Shown here: in pieces, positions 56,978 to 64,000 of the stretch | Layout of the letters: the number at the start of each line of letters is the position of its first letter | Position numbering within the stretch: position 1 is the stretch's first letter | Source: Woeseiaceae bacterium | GTDB lineage: Bacteria; Pseudomonadota; Gammaproteobacteria; Steroidobacterales; Woeseiaceae | Assembly (NCBI GenBank): GCA_021773135.1 | Contig: JAJFKP010000015.1 | Location: forward strand, 32,761-96,760 | Direction: 5' to 3' | DNA length: 64,000 nt | The notes under the pieces: model-generated | The model's input: the letters and a program-made list of their open reading frames with translations, nothing else | Databases searched by the model: none | What the model was told of the DNA's origin: nothing | Made by a program: the position numbers and the translations under genes

Positions 56978-59182
56978 ATGAAATCCCGGGGCATTCTTCG
57001 CGTTGCCATTAACGCGCCACTATCGCGGCTTTTTGACTACCTGGCGCCGGAGGGCGCGATTGCCAGGCCCGGTACTCGTGTGCGCGTGCCCTTCGGCCGC
57101 CAGTCGCAGATCGGCACAGTCCTCGAAAACGCGGACAAGAGTGAACTGCCGAGTTCCCGGCTGCGCTCGGCAAGCGCCATCATCGATCGGGAGCCACTCC
57201 TGATGGAGGATGACCTCTGGCTGATCCGCTTCACAGCAGACTATTATCACCACCCCATTGGTGAGGTTGTTGCGGCAGCATTGCCGGCACCACTGCGACA
57301 GGGCAAGCCGCTCGAAAACCCGGTTCGGAAAGTTACTTTGACGACGGCCGGTGCAGAGGCAGACCTTGCCAAACTGGGGAAACGCGCAAAGCGTCAGGCG
57401 GAGCTGCTGACCATTATCAGGGACGGCGAAAACCTGAACTACGGCGAGCTCGATGCAGCCATGCCCGGTTGGCGACGGGTTCGCAAGAGCCTGGCAGAAA
57501 AGGGCTTCATAGAAGAATACGAGGCCGCCGATGACGCCGTTGCATTCGAGAACCTGGCGAGCGTCGGACAGCAGAAAGGACCGCCGCTCAATACAGATCA
57601 AAAGAACGCCCTGAAAATCATTCGAAGTGGCAACGGGTTTCGAGCGAACGTTTTAGATGGTGTCACTGGAAGTGGCAAGACCGAAGTTTACCTGCACCTG
57701 ATACAGGATGAGATCGATGCCGGGCGGCAGGTGCTGGTGCTGGTACCCGAAATTGGTCTTACGCCGCAGCTGGTCGATCGCTTCCAGCGTCGCCTGGGCT
57801 TCGCGCCCGCGCTGTTACATTCAGGGCTATCGGATTCGGCACGCCTGGCTTCCTGGCGAAACGCGAGAAATGGATCGGCGCAGCTCATTGTCGGTACGCG
57901 ATCGTCAATATTTGTGCCGCTGAAAAATGCAGGCTTGATCATCGTGGATGAAGAACACGACAGTTCTTTGAAGCAGCAGGAAGGACTGCGATATTCGTCG
58001 CGCGATCTTGCAGTCGCGCGCGCGAAACGCCTGCACATTCCAGTCGTGCTTGGATCTGCAACGCCGTCACTCGACACGCTGCAGCGTTGTCGCGAGGGGT
58101 CCTACGAAAACATTCAAATGCCGGTAAGAGCGGGTAAAGCCGTGCCGCCGTTAATGCGGCTGGTGGACGTGACGAAACATGACGCGTTTGACGGCATCAG
58201 TGAACCGGTTATTGCCGCCATCGAAAAGAATATTGTCGGGAAGGGGCAGGTACTGGTCTACCTGAATCGGCGCGGGTTTGCGCCAACGCTGATTTGCTCG
58301 GGTTGCGGCAAGGTCGCCGAGTGCTCGCGCTGTGACTCGCGCATGACCGTTCACGCAGGAAGCGGGCTGCTGAAATGTCACCACTGCGGTGCACAGCGAA
58401 ACGTTGATTCCGAATGTCCGGAATGCGGCTCATCATGTCTCCCGTTAGGGCATGGCACGGAGCGATTGGAGGACACTTTACAATCCCGATTTCCGGGGGA
58501 GGTCATTACCCGGATTGATAGTGACAGCACGCGCCTTAAGGGCACGATGAGTAAGGCGCTGGCAATGGCGACCTCGGGCGACGCGCGCATTCTGGTCGGG
58601 ACGCAAATGCTTTCCAAGGGGCACCATTTCCCAAATTTGACGCTGGTAGTCGTCGTCAATGCTGACCAGGGCCTGTTCAGCACTGATTTTCGCGGCGGGG
58701 AGAGACTCGCTCAAAGCCTGGTCCAGGTCAGTGGCCGCGCCGGGCGGGAAGAACGCCAGGGAGAGGTCATTATCCAGACTGCGTTTCCACAGCATCCGTT
58801 CTGGAACGAATTGTTTCGCGGCGGTTACCAGAGTGTCGCCGATAGCGCGCTGCGAGAGAGAGAAGCGGCAGTCTGGCCTCCCTTCTCCAGGCTCGCTCTA
58901 CTCCGGGCATCTGCAGCCCGGCGTGAGGATGCTCATAATTTTCTTGATAAGGCACGGCGGACGGCTGAGAACGCAGGCATCGAGGGCGTGCGTATCCTCG
59001 GTCCGGTGAGCGCACCGATGGAACGCAAGGCCGGGCGATTCCGAGCGCAGCTACTCCTGCAAAGCAGGCAACGACAAAGCCTGCATCAGCTGCTTGCAAT
59101 CTTAAGGGCAACGCTCGAAGCCGCCAGGGAAGCCCGCAAGGTCCGGTGGTCAATAGATGTGGATCCGATTGAGCTTTTCTGA
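56978..59182 (+). CDS. priA: primosomal replication protein N' (PriA helicase)
   Basis: 3'-5' superfamily 2 helicase that restarts stalled replication forks. The 734 residues have the N-terminal DNA-binding domain (1-200), Walker A GVTGSGKT at 228-235, DEEH at 324-327, and a zinc region with CSGCGKVAECSRC, CHHCG and CPECGS, eight cysteines in all. Later motifs VGTQMLSKGHHFPNLTLV and QVSGRAGREERQGEV are diagnostic. The 239-bp gap before it also serves the divergent sigma gene. Confidence 0.96.
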   Translation: MKSRGILRVAINAPLSRLFDYLAPEGAIARPGTRVRVPFGRQSQIGTVLENADKSELPSSRLRSASAIIDREPLLMEDDLWLIRFTADYYHHPIGEVVAAALPAPLRQGKPLENPVRKVTLTTAGAEADLAKLGKRAKRQAELLTIIRDGENLNYGELDAAMPGWRRVRKSLAEKGFIEEYEAADDAVAFENLASVGQQKGPPLNTDQKNALKIIRSGNGFRANVLDGVTGSGKTEVYLHLIQDEIDAGRQVLVLVPEIGLTPQLVDRFQRRLGFAPALLHSGLSDSARLASWRNARNGSAQLIVGTRSSIFVPLKNAGLIIVDEEHDSSLKQQEGLRYSSRDLAVARAKRLHIPVVLGSATPSLDTLQRCREGSYENIQMPVRAGKAVPPLMRLVDVTKHDAFDGISEPVIAAIEKNIVGKGQVLVYLNRRGFAPTLICSGCGKVAECSRCDSRMTVHAGSGLLKCHHCGAQRNVDSECPECGSSCLPLGHGTERLEDTLQSRFPGEVITRIDSDSTRLKGTMSKALAMATSGDARILVGTQMLSKGHHFPNLTLVVVVNADQGLFSTDFRGGERLAQSLVQVSGRAGREERQGEVIIQTAFPQHPFWNELFRGGYQSVADSALREREAAVWPPFSRLALLRASAARREDAHNFLDKARRTAENAGIEGVRILGPVSAPMERKAGRFRAQLLLQSRQRQSLHQLLAILRATLEAAREARKVRWSIDVDPIELF

Positions 59183-59406
59183 TGGGGCGTTAAGATAAGG
59201 AATCCAGCCGGAGACCTCTTCCAGCTGCTATTTCTGATCAATCGAATTGACATTTGTTGCACTAAAGACCAATTTGCACGCAATCTGCAAGTACCTGTGA
59301 ATATGACGATATGATCCGGAGCGGACTGACCATAGAGAGCATTCGGATCAAAGCTGAACTTTAAGGCAGCTTCATCGATAATCTAAACGCACCATTCCTG
59401 TTAGCG

Positions 59407-59421
59407 CCGCACGCTGTGCGG
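59407..59421 (+). other. hairpin just upstream of argS
   Basis: CCGCAC / GTGCGG with a 3-base loop, 13 bases before the ATG and followed by an AT-rich run (AATTTTGG). It could be a leader or weak terminator. The rest of the 252-bp gap shows no gene or clear promoter beyond a TTGACA at 59247. Confidence 0.35.
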
Positions 59422-59434
59422 GCAATTTTGGACA

Positions 59435-61192
59435 ATGACTTTGAAAAACGAAATCGCCAACCTGGTCGAGAAAACGCTTAACGGCCTGCCTGAGCTTTCC
59501 GAGTCCTCCGAAATTGCGTCGATCAAAACGACGGTAGAGCGGACTCGTGATCCGCGGCATGGTGACTTCACCACCAATATCGCCATGCGGCTGGCGAAAT
59601 CCGTGGGACGCAATCCGCGCGAAATTGCACAGGCGATTGTTGCTGCGGTGGCAGAGAACGACTTGGTCGATAAGATCGAGATTGCCGGACCCGGGTTTAT
59701 CAATTTTCACCTGAGCGCTGCCGCATTTCATGCGGAGCTGACCACCATTCTCGAATCACCGGAGAGCTGCGGTCGGCAGGAGCGTCGCCAGAGCCCGAAA
59801 ATTCTACTGGAGTTCGTTTCGGCAAATCCGACGGGCCCGCTACACGTCGGACATGGCCGACACGCGTCGTTTGGCGCCACCCTGGGAAACCTGCTCGACG
59901 CAGCAGGGTTCGACGTCGACCGCGAGTACTACGTCAACGATTCCGGGCGCCAAATGGACATTCTTGCTCTCAGCGTTATCTTGCGCGCGCTGGAATCAGC
60001 CGGGCAGACCAACCCTTTTCCGGCGGGTGGCTATAAAGGCGCATACATCCGCGATATCGCGGCTGGTATCGACCGGTCCTGGCTTACTGGTGTGACCGCC
60101 ACAAAGCTTTATGCGGGCCTGCCGGAAGACGGGCCGACCGGCGACCAGGAAGCGGTCATCAGTGGACTGGTCGTCAACGCTGAGGAAATTCTTGGTAAAG
60201 AGACATTTCATAAGATCCGGCGACAGTCGCTCGAATCCATACTTGAGGACATCAAAGACGACCTCGCTGAGTTCGGTGTCAACTTCGACAAGTGGTTCTC
60301 GGAGCAGAGCCTTACCGACGACAACCTGATAGATGAGGCACTGGCCGTGTTGAAAGAACGGCGCATGCTTTATGAGAAAGACGGCGCGACCTGGTTTCGC
60401 GCTACCGATTTCGGTGACGAGAAAGATCGTGTCGTGGTCAGGGAAAATGGCAAGAAGACCTACTTTGCGTCGGATATTGCCTATCACTATGGCAAGCGTG
60501 TTCGCGGTTATGACCACCTGTTGGACATACTTGGCTCTGATCACCACGGCTATGTCGCTCGCGTCCAGGCAGGTCTGGAGGCCATGGGATATGCCGGCGA
60601 CAGTCTTGAGGTGGAGCTGGTGCAGTTTGTTACGCTGTATCGCGGTGGAGAAAAAATGCAAATGTCGACACGCAGCGGTGAATTTGTGACGCTGCGACAG
60701 TTGCGGGAAGAAGTTGGCAACGACGCTGCTCGATTCTTCTATGTCATGCGCTCGAACGATCAGCACCTCGACTTTGACCTGGAACTTGCCAAGAGTCGCT
60801 CCAACGACAATCCCGTTTACTATATTCAGTATGCACATGCGCGAGTTGCCAGCGTATTCCGGCAACTGGCTGAAAAATCTTTGCAGTATGACCAGGGCGC
60901 CGGCATTGGCGCTTTGGCCATGCTGACCGAAAGCCACGAGAAGGCCTTGTTGACGTCGTTAAGTCGTTATCCGGAAATTATCGAACTGGCCGCAAACAAT
61001 CGTGCGCCGCAGCACCTCGTACATTACCTGCGCGACCTGGCGAACGAGCTGCATTCCTATTACAACGCCCATCAGTTCATCGTTGACGACGCGGCACTGC
61101 GCAATGCACGACTCGCGTTGATCCATGCCACGCGTATTGTCATTGCAAGTGGGTTGGCAATTATCGGCGTATCCGCGCCTGACTCCATGTAA
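59435..61192 (+). CDS. argS: arginyl-tRNA synthetase
   Basis: Class I aminoacyl-tRNA synthetase of 585 residues. The N-terminal Add1 domain is followed by the HIGH-type motif HVGHGRH at 137-143. The KMSKS loop is replaced by MQMSTRSGE, common in ArgS. Other landmarks: ILLEFVSANPTGPLHVGHG, FASDIAYHYGKRVRGYD, DILGSDHHGYVARVQAGL and the C-terminal anticodon-binding domain with LVHYLRDLANELHSYYN. A SPOR-domain gene follows 6 bases later. Confidence 0.97.
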   Translation: MTLKNEIANLVEKTLNGLPELSESSEIASIKTTVERTRDPRHGDFTTNIAMRLAKSVGRNPREIAQAIVAAVAENDLVDKIEIAGPGFINFHLSAAAFHAELTTILESPESCGRQERRQSPKILLEFVSANPTGPLHVGHGRHASFGATLGNLLDAAGFDVDREYYVNDSGRQMDILALSVILRALESAGQTNPFPAGGYKGAYIRDIAAGIDRSWLTGVTATKLYAGLPEDGPTGDQEAVISGLVVNAEEILGKETFHKIRRQSLESILEDIKDDLAEFGVNFDKWFSEQSLTDDNLIDEALAVLKERRMLYEKDGATWFRATDFGDEKDRVVVRENGKKTYFASDIAYHYGKRVRGYDHLLDILGSDHHGYVARVQAGLEAMGYAGDSLEVELVQFVTLYRGGEKMQMSTRSGEFVTLRQLREEVGNDAARFFYVMRSNDQHLDFDLELAKSRSNDNPVYYIQYAHARVASVFRQLAEKSLQYDQGAGIGALAMLTESHEKALLTSLSRYPEIIELAANNRAPQHLVHYLRDLANELHSYYNAHQFIVDDAALRNARLALIHATRIVIASGLAIIGVSAPDSM

Positions 61193-61198
61193 CTCGTC

Positions 61199-61792
61199 AT
61201 GGCGCGGAAAAAAAGAAAACGTACCACCAGGCAGAAACAGCAGGAGTACCCGGGCTGGGTTTGGATGCTGTTCGGGCTTGCGATCGGCTTATCCGTCGCT
61301 TTCGCGATCTACAGGAAAGACATTGTTCCGCAGACGGCGACTCAACCGGTGGCCCGTGAGCCGGCCAGCATGGAAACCAGCATGGCGCCGGAGGCCACCG
61401 CCGCTACCGCGCCGCCTGCAGCTGTCGAAGAAAACCAAGATGATCCTGCTGAACAACGTTTTACGTTTTATGACATGTTGCCAAAGTTCGAGGTCATCAT
61501 TCCGGAAGAGGAACCGGATGTGAAGCAGGACCGGATAATTGAAGCGGTGCAACAGCCTGGGCTGTATGTCTTGCAGGCAGGATCATTTACCGAGTCTGCC
61601 GACGCGGACAGACGGCGTGCGGAATTGGCGTTGCAGGGTGTTGAATCGAGAGTCCAGCGCGTTTCTATTGACGAAAAAACTTATCACCGGGTTCGAATCG
61701 GCCCGATTTCGGACCTGGATGAACTGAACCGAATACGCAGCCAACTACGACAGGCAAAAATTGATGTATTGCGGATCCGTCTCGGCGACTAA
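61199..61792 (+). CDS. SPOR-domain cell division protein (FtsN-like)
   Basis: A 197-residue bitopic inner-membrane protein. It has a basic cytoplasmic N-terminus (ARKKRKRTTRQKQQEY), one membrane segment at about 20-37, a Pro/Ala-rich linker and a C-terminal SPOR domain at about 118-197 (YVLQAGSFTESADADRRRAE, VSIDEKTYHRVRIGPISDL). SPOR domains bind denuded septal peptidoglycan. The position after argS matches FtsN-type genes in other gammaproteobacteria. It is shorter than E. coli FtsN (319). Confidence 0.87.
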   Translation: MARKKRKRTTRQKQQEYPGWVWMLFGLAIGLSVAFAIYRKDIVPQTATQPVAREPASMETSMAPEATAATAPPAAVEENQDDPAEQRFTFYDMLPKFEVIIPEEEPDVKQDRIIEAVQQPGLYVLQAGSFTESADADRRRAELALQGVESRVQRVSIDEKTYHRVRIGPISDLDELNRIRSQLRQAKIDVLRIRLGD

Positions 61793-62987
61793 AGCGCAAT
61801 TTGAATTGATTGGACGCCGTTCGAGCGGATTGCTGCTTTGTTTCCTGCTGCTGTTGTCCGCATGTGCGGTTACGACGCCAACGGAACCGCCAACATCGCC
61901 GGCGGCCGCTTCACCGGCTGTCGAACCGACAGCGGAATCTGCGCCGGAACCGGAATTGCCACCTGGTATGCCTGACTGGTCAATGCAACGACTTAGCATC
62001 GCGGCGGTTGGCGACATGATGCTTGGCACCGACTACCCCGAAAATCATCTGCCCGATGATGACGGTGTCAGCTTTCTGCAAGCCGTTACCCCGTACCTGT
62101 CAGCTACCGATCTTACCTTTGGCAATCTCGAGGGAGTGCTGCTCGACGGTGGCGAACCTGCAAAACAGTGCAGCAACCCAAGAGCCTGCTACCTGTTTCG
62201 CTCTCCCTCCCGCTACGTGAGTCATTACAAGGCAGCGGGCTTTGATGTCATGAGCCTGGCCAACAATCATGCCCGTGATTTTGGTGAAGCGGGTCGCAGA
62301 GCCAGCATGCAGACGCTGGCTGCGGCCGGCCTGCACCATTCCGGCCTGAGGGGCGATTTTGCGACCATGGTCGTTAATGACCTCAAAGTCGCCGTGCTCG
62401 CCTTTGCCGTAACGGTTAACTCGAACCTGTTACACGATTACGAACGCGCGCGGCAAACCGTGGCACGACATGCGGAGAACCATGACATTGTCATCGTTTC
62501 CTTCCACGGTGGCGCCGAGGGTCGCGACGTTACCCGACTGCCGTTTGCCGAAGAGGAATATTTTGGGGAGCCACGCGGCAACGTAGTCAGGTTTTCGCGC
62601 ATGGTTGTCGATGCCGGGGCCGATCTCGTCCTGGGACACGGACCGCATGTAGTTCGGGCGATGGAAAATTACCGGGATCGCCTGATCGCCTACAGTCTCG
62701 GCAACTTTGCCACTTACTACGGTATCAGCGTGGAAGGCCCGAAAGGCATAGCACCGATACTTGAAGTTACATTGAACGGCATCGGGGAATTTGTGCACGG
62801 CAGGATTCACTCGACCATCCAGCTGCGACCCAACGGCCCATCCATCGATCCGGAGCAGCGCGCGTTGCGAATGCTGAGAAACCTGAGCGCGCAGGATTTC
62901 GACACGCCCGGTATCCAGTTTAATGCAGACGGCAGCATCGCGCCTGTTGCCAGACGAATGGAGATAGATGCAACCCGCAGTCGCTAG
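61764..62987 (+). CDS. CapA-family (PGA synthesis-like) lipoprotein
   Basis: A 407-residue protein with a lipobox-like LLLLSACAV near residue 35 and a Pro/Glu-rich spacer, then a CapA metallophosphatase-like domain from about 75: MQRLSIAAVGDMMLGTDYP, LTFGNLEGVLLD, FDVMSLANNHARDFG, VIVSFHGGAEG and LVLGHGPHVVRAME. These conserved D, N and H residues are the predicted metal ligands. In Bacillus CapA acts in poly-gamma-glutamate capsule synthesis, but no capBC are here. The start is uncertain, overlapping the SPOR gene by 29 bases; TTG at 61806 is an alternative. Confidence 0.8.
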   Translation: MYCGSVSATKAQFELIGRRSSGLLLCFLLLLSACAVTTPTEPPTSPAAASPAVEPTAESAPEPELPPGMPDWSMQRLSIAAVGDMMLGTDYPENHLPDDDGVSFLQAVTPYLSATDLTFGNLEGVLLDGGEPAKQCSNPRACYLFRSPSRYVSHYKAAGFDVMSLANNHARDFGEAGRRASMQTLAAAGLHHSGLRGDFATMVVNDLKVAVLAFAVTVNSNLLHDYERARQTVARHAENHDIVIVSFHGGAEGRDVTRLPFAEEEYFGEPRGNVVRFSRMVVDAGADLVLGHGPHVVRAMENYRDRLIAYSLGNFATYYGISVEGPKGIAPILEVTLNGIGEFVHGRIHSTIQLRPNGPSIDPEQRALRMLRNLSAQDFDTPGIQFNADGSIAPVARRMEIDATRSR

Positions 62988-63005
62988 CTGCACGGAGAAA
63001 CCGGC

Positions 63006-64000
63006 ATGACGCTTCCTTTGATCGGCCCCGAACAGGATTTTGCACTTTGGGCGATTCTGATTGGGCTCGCCGCGTTCGGCTTCTGGTGTGAACGTTATAC
63101 CTGGGGTCGAAAATATTCTGGCGTCATGCTGTTAATAACCGCCGCGATCGTACTTGCGAACCTGCGCATCATTCCCACCAAGGCGCCAGCCTATGATGTC
63201 GTGTGGGATATGCTGGTTCCAATCGCCATTCCGTTACTCTTATTTGAGGCTGATCTTAAGCGGATCGTTCGCGAAGCGGGACCCATGTTGCTGGCTTTTA
63301 TCATTGGCAGTGCCGCCGTGGTCGCGGGTACGATTATTGGCGTGCAGCTTTTCGACCTTGGCCCCAATGAAGCTGAACTCGCGGGCATATTTACCGGAAC
63401 GTATATTGGTGGTGGCCTAAATTTCGCCGCCGTCTCCGAAGCAACGGGAATGCAGGGGAACGGTCTTCTGGCCGCAGCCTATGCGGCGGATAACGTGATC
63501 ACCAACCTGCACTTCCTACTCATTATCTTCATTCCCGGTATCGCGTGGATGGCCCGCCGCTATCCGACGCATCATATGGACAATGCCAGGCAGTTTGAAG
63601 CGCAGGACGATGGACCGCTGCACCAGGTTGAAAGACTTGATGTCGCTGGACTGCTGATGGCCCTGGCGACAGCTTTTACGCTTGCGGCAACGGGCAAATA
63701 CGTTGCGACATATTTTGGCAAACCGGAGTTTTCCATCCTGGCTATTACTGCGCTTGCGCTTCTTGTTGCGACCTTGCTGCCCCGGCAGGTTGCAAAACTT
63801 TCGGGTTACCGAGAGGCCGGCAACGTCATGATGTTTATTTTCCTCGCCAGCGTCGGCGCCAGCGCGGATGTGTGGGAACTGGTGGAAACCGCGCCGGTTT
63901 TGTTTCTTTTTGCCACGGTCATCATCATCGTGCACCTGGCCATACTCTTCGGTGTGGGCCTGTTGTTCAGGCTCGACCTGGCTGAATTGGCCATGGCATC
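63006..64000 (+). CDS. DUF819 family membrane protein (partial, runs past window end)
   Basis: A partial protein of at least 331 residues that remains open at the end of the window. It has about nine predicted membrane segments visible. Landmarks include PLLLFEADLKRIVREAGPML, ELAGIFTGTYIGGGLNFAAV and AAAYAADNVITNLHF, matching DUF819 proteins, whose substrate is unknown. It begins with ATG 18 bases after the CapA-like gene's stop, so the two are probably cotranscribed. The C-terminus is not seen. Confidence 0.83.
   Translation, partial: MTLPLIGPEQDFALWAILIGLAAFGFWCERYTWGRKYSGVMLLITAAIVLANLRIIPTKAPAYDVVWDMLVPIAIPLLLFEADLKRIVREAGPMLLAFIIGSAAVVAGTIIGVQLFDLGPNEAELAGIFTGTYIGGGLNFAAVSEATGMQGNGLLAAAYAADNVITNLHFLLIIFIPGIAWMARRYPTHHMDNARQFEAQDDGPLHQVERLDVAGLLMALATAFTLAATGKYVATYFGKPEFSILAITALALLVATLLPRQVAKLSGYREAGNVMMFIFLASVGASADVWELVETAPVLFLFATVIIIVHLAILFGVGLLFRLDLAELAMA

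Overview
The window looks like chromosomal DNA of a free-living, aerobic, Gram-negative gammaproteobacterium. The evidence is its gene order (DUF484-xerC-hslV-hslU; ubiE-ubiJ-ubiB; mutM beside coaD-rsmD and ftsY-ftsE-ftsX-rpoH; rpmB-rpmG after radC), an even and moderately high GC content, and a dedicated proteobacterial sortase locus of the kind reported mostly from marine bacteria. A marine or sediment lineage near Chromatiales, Xanthomonadales or Woeseiales would fit, but this is an inference from gene content. I found no phage, insertion sequence, CRISPR array, rRNA or tRNA.

Layout. 0-7 kb: xerC, the HslVU protease and an aerobic ubiquinone-synthesis block (ubiE, ubiJ, ubiB). 7-8.5 kb: a methionine-rich outer-membrane protein with a DUF2946 protein, probably metal (copper) related. 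8.6-12.1 kb: trmB, a small acidic protein, and a leftward run xthA - AmpG-like MFS - Rieske protein with overlapping ends. 12.3-16.8 kb: pyrE, a DUF4124 protein, coaBC-dut, radC, rpmB-rpmG. 16.9-18.5 kb: a 185-bp tandem repeat made from the 3' end of a fatty acid desaturase gene, then that gene. 18.6-24.4 kb: mutM, coaD, rsmD, ftsYEX and rpoH, the last preceded by a perfect CIRCE operator. 24.5-31.5 kb: envelope and lipid genes, an acyl-CoA dehydrogenase, two MATE pumps, a CoxG-like/NUDIX pair. 31.5-37.1 kb: the complete dedicated sortase system (sortase, VIT/vWA target, response regulator, histidine kinase). 37.1-43.1 kb: gltB-gltD. 43.5-54.8 kb: lipoproteins, DUF924, a third MATE pump, a thiolase, an AGCS symporter, hemH, a VOC protein, fructosamine kinase, Xni and an HNH nuclease. 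55-56.7 kb: an ECF sigma factor gene cluster. 57-64 kb: priA, argS, a SPOR protein, a CapA-like lipoprotein and a DUF819 membrane protein cut by the window end.

Most of the window is housekeeping. Four places deserve attention: the perfect CIRCE operator on rpoH, which would put the sigma-32 regulon under HrcA; the sortase locus, whose kinase carries a predicted CBM9/DOMON-like periplasmic sensor; the tandem array at the desaturase 3' end; and the sigma/DUF3619-like/acidic peptide/DUF3106 cluster. Gene functions are assigned from recognisable motifs and synteny read by eye; no database search was run.
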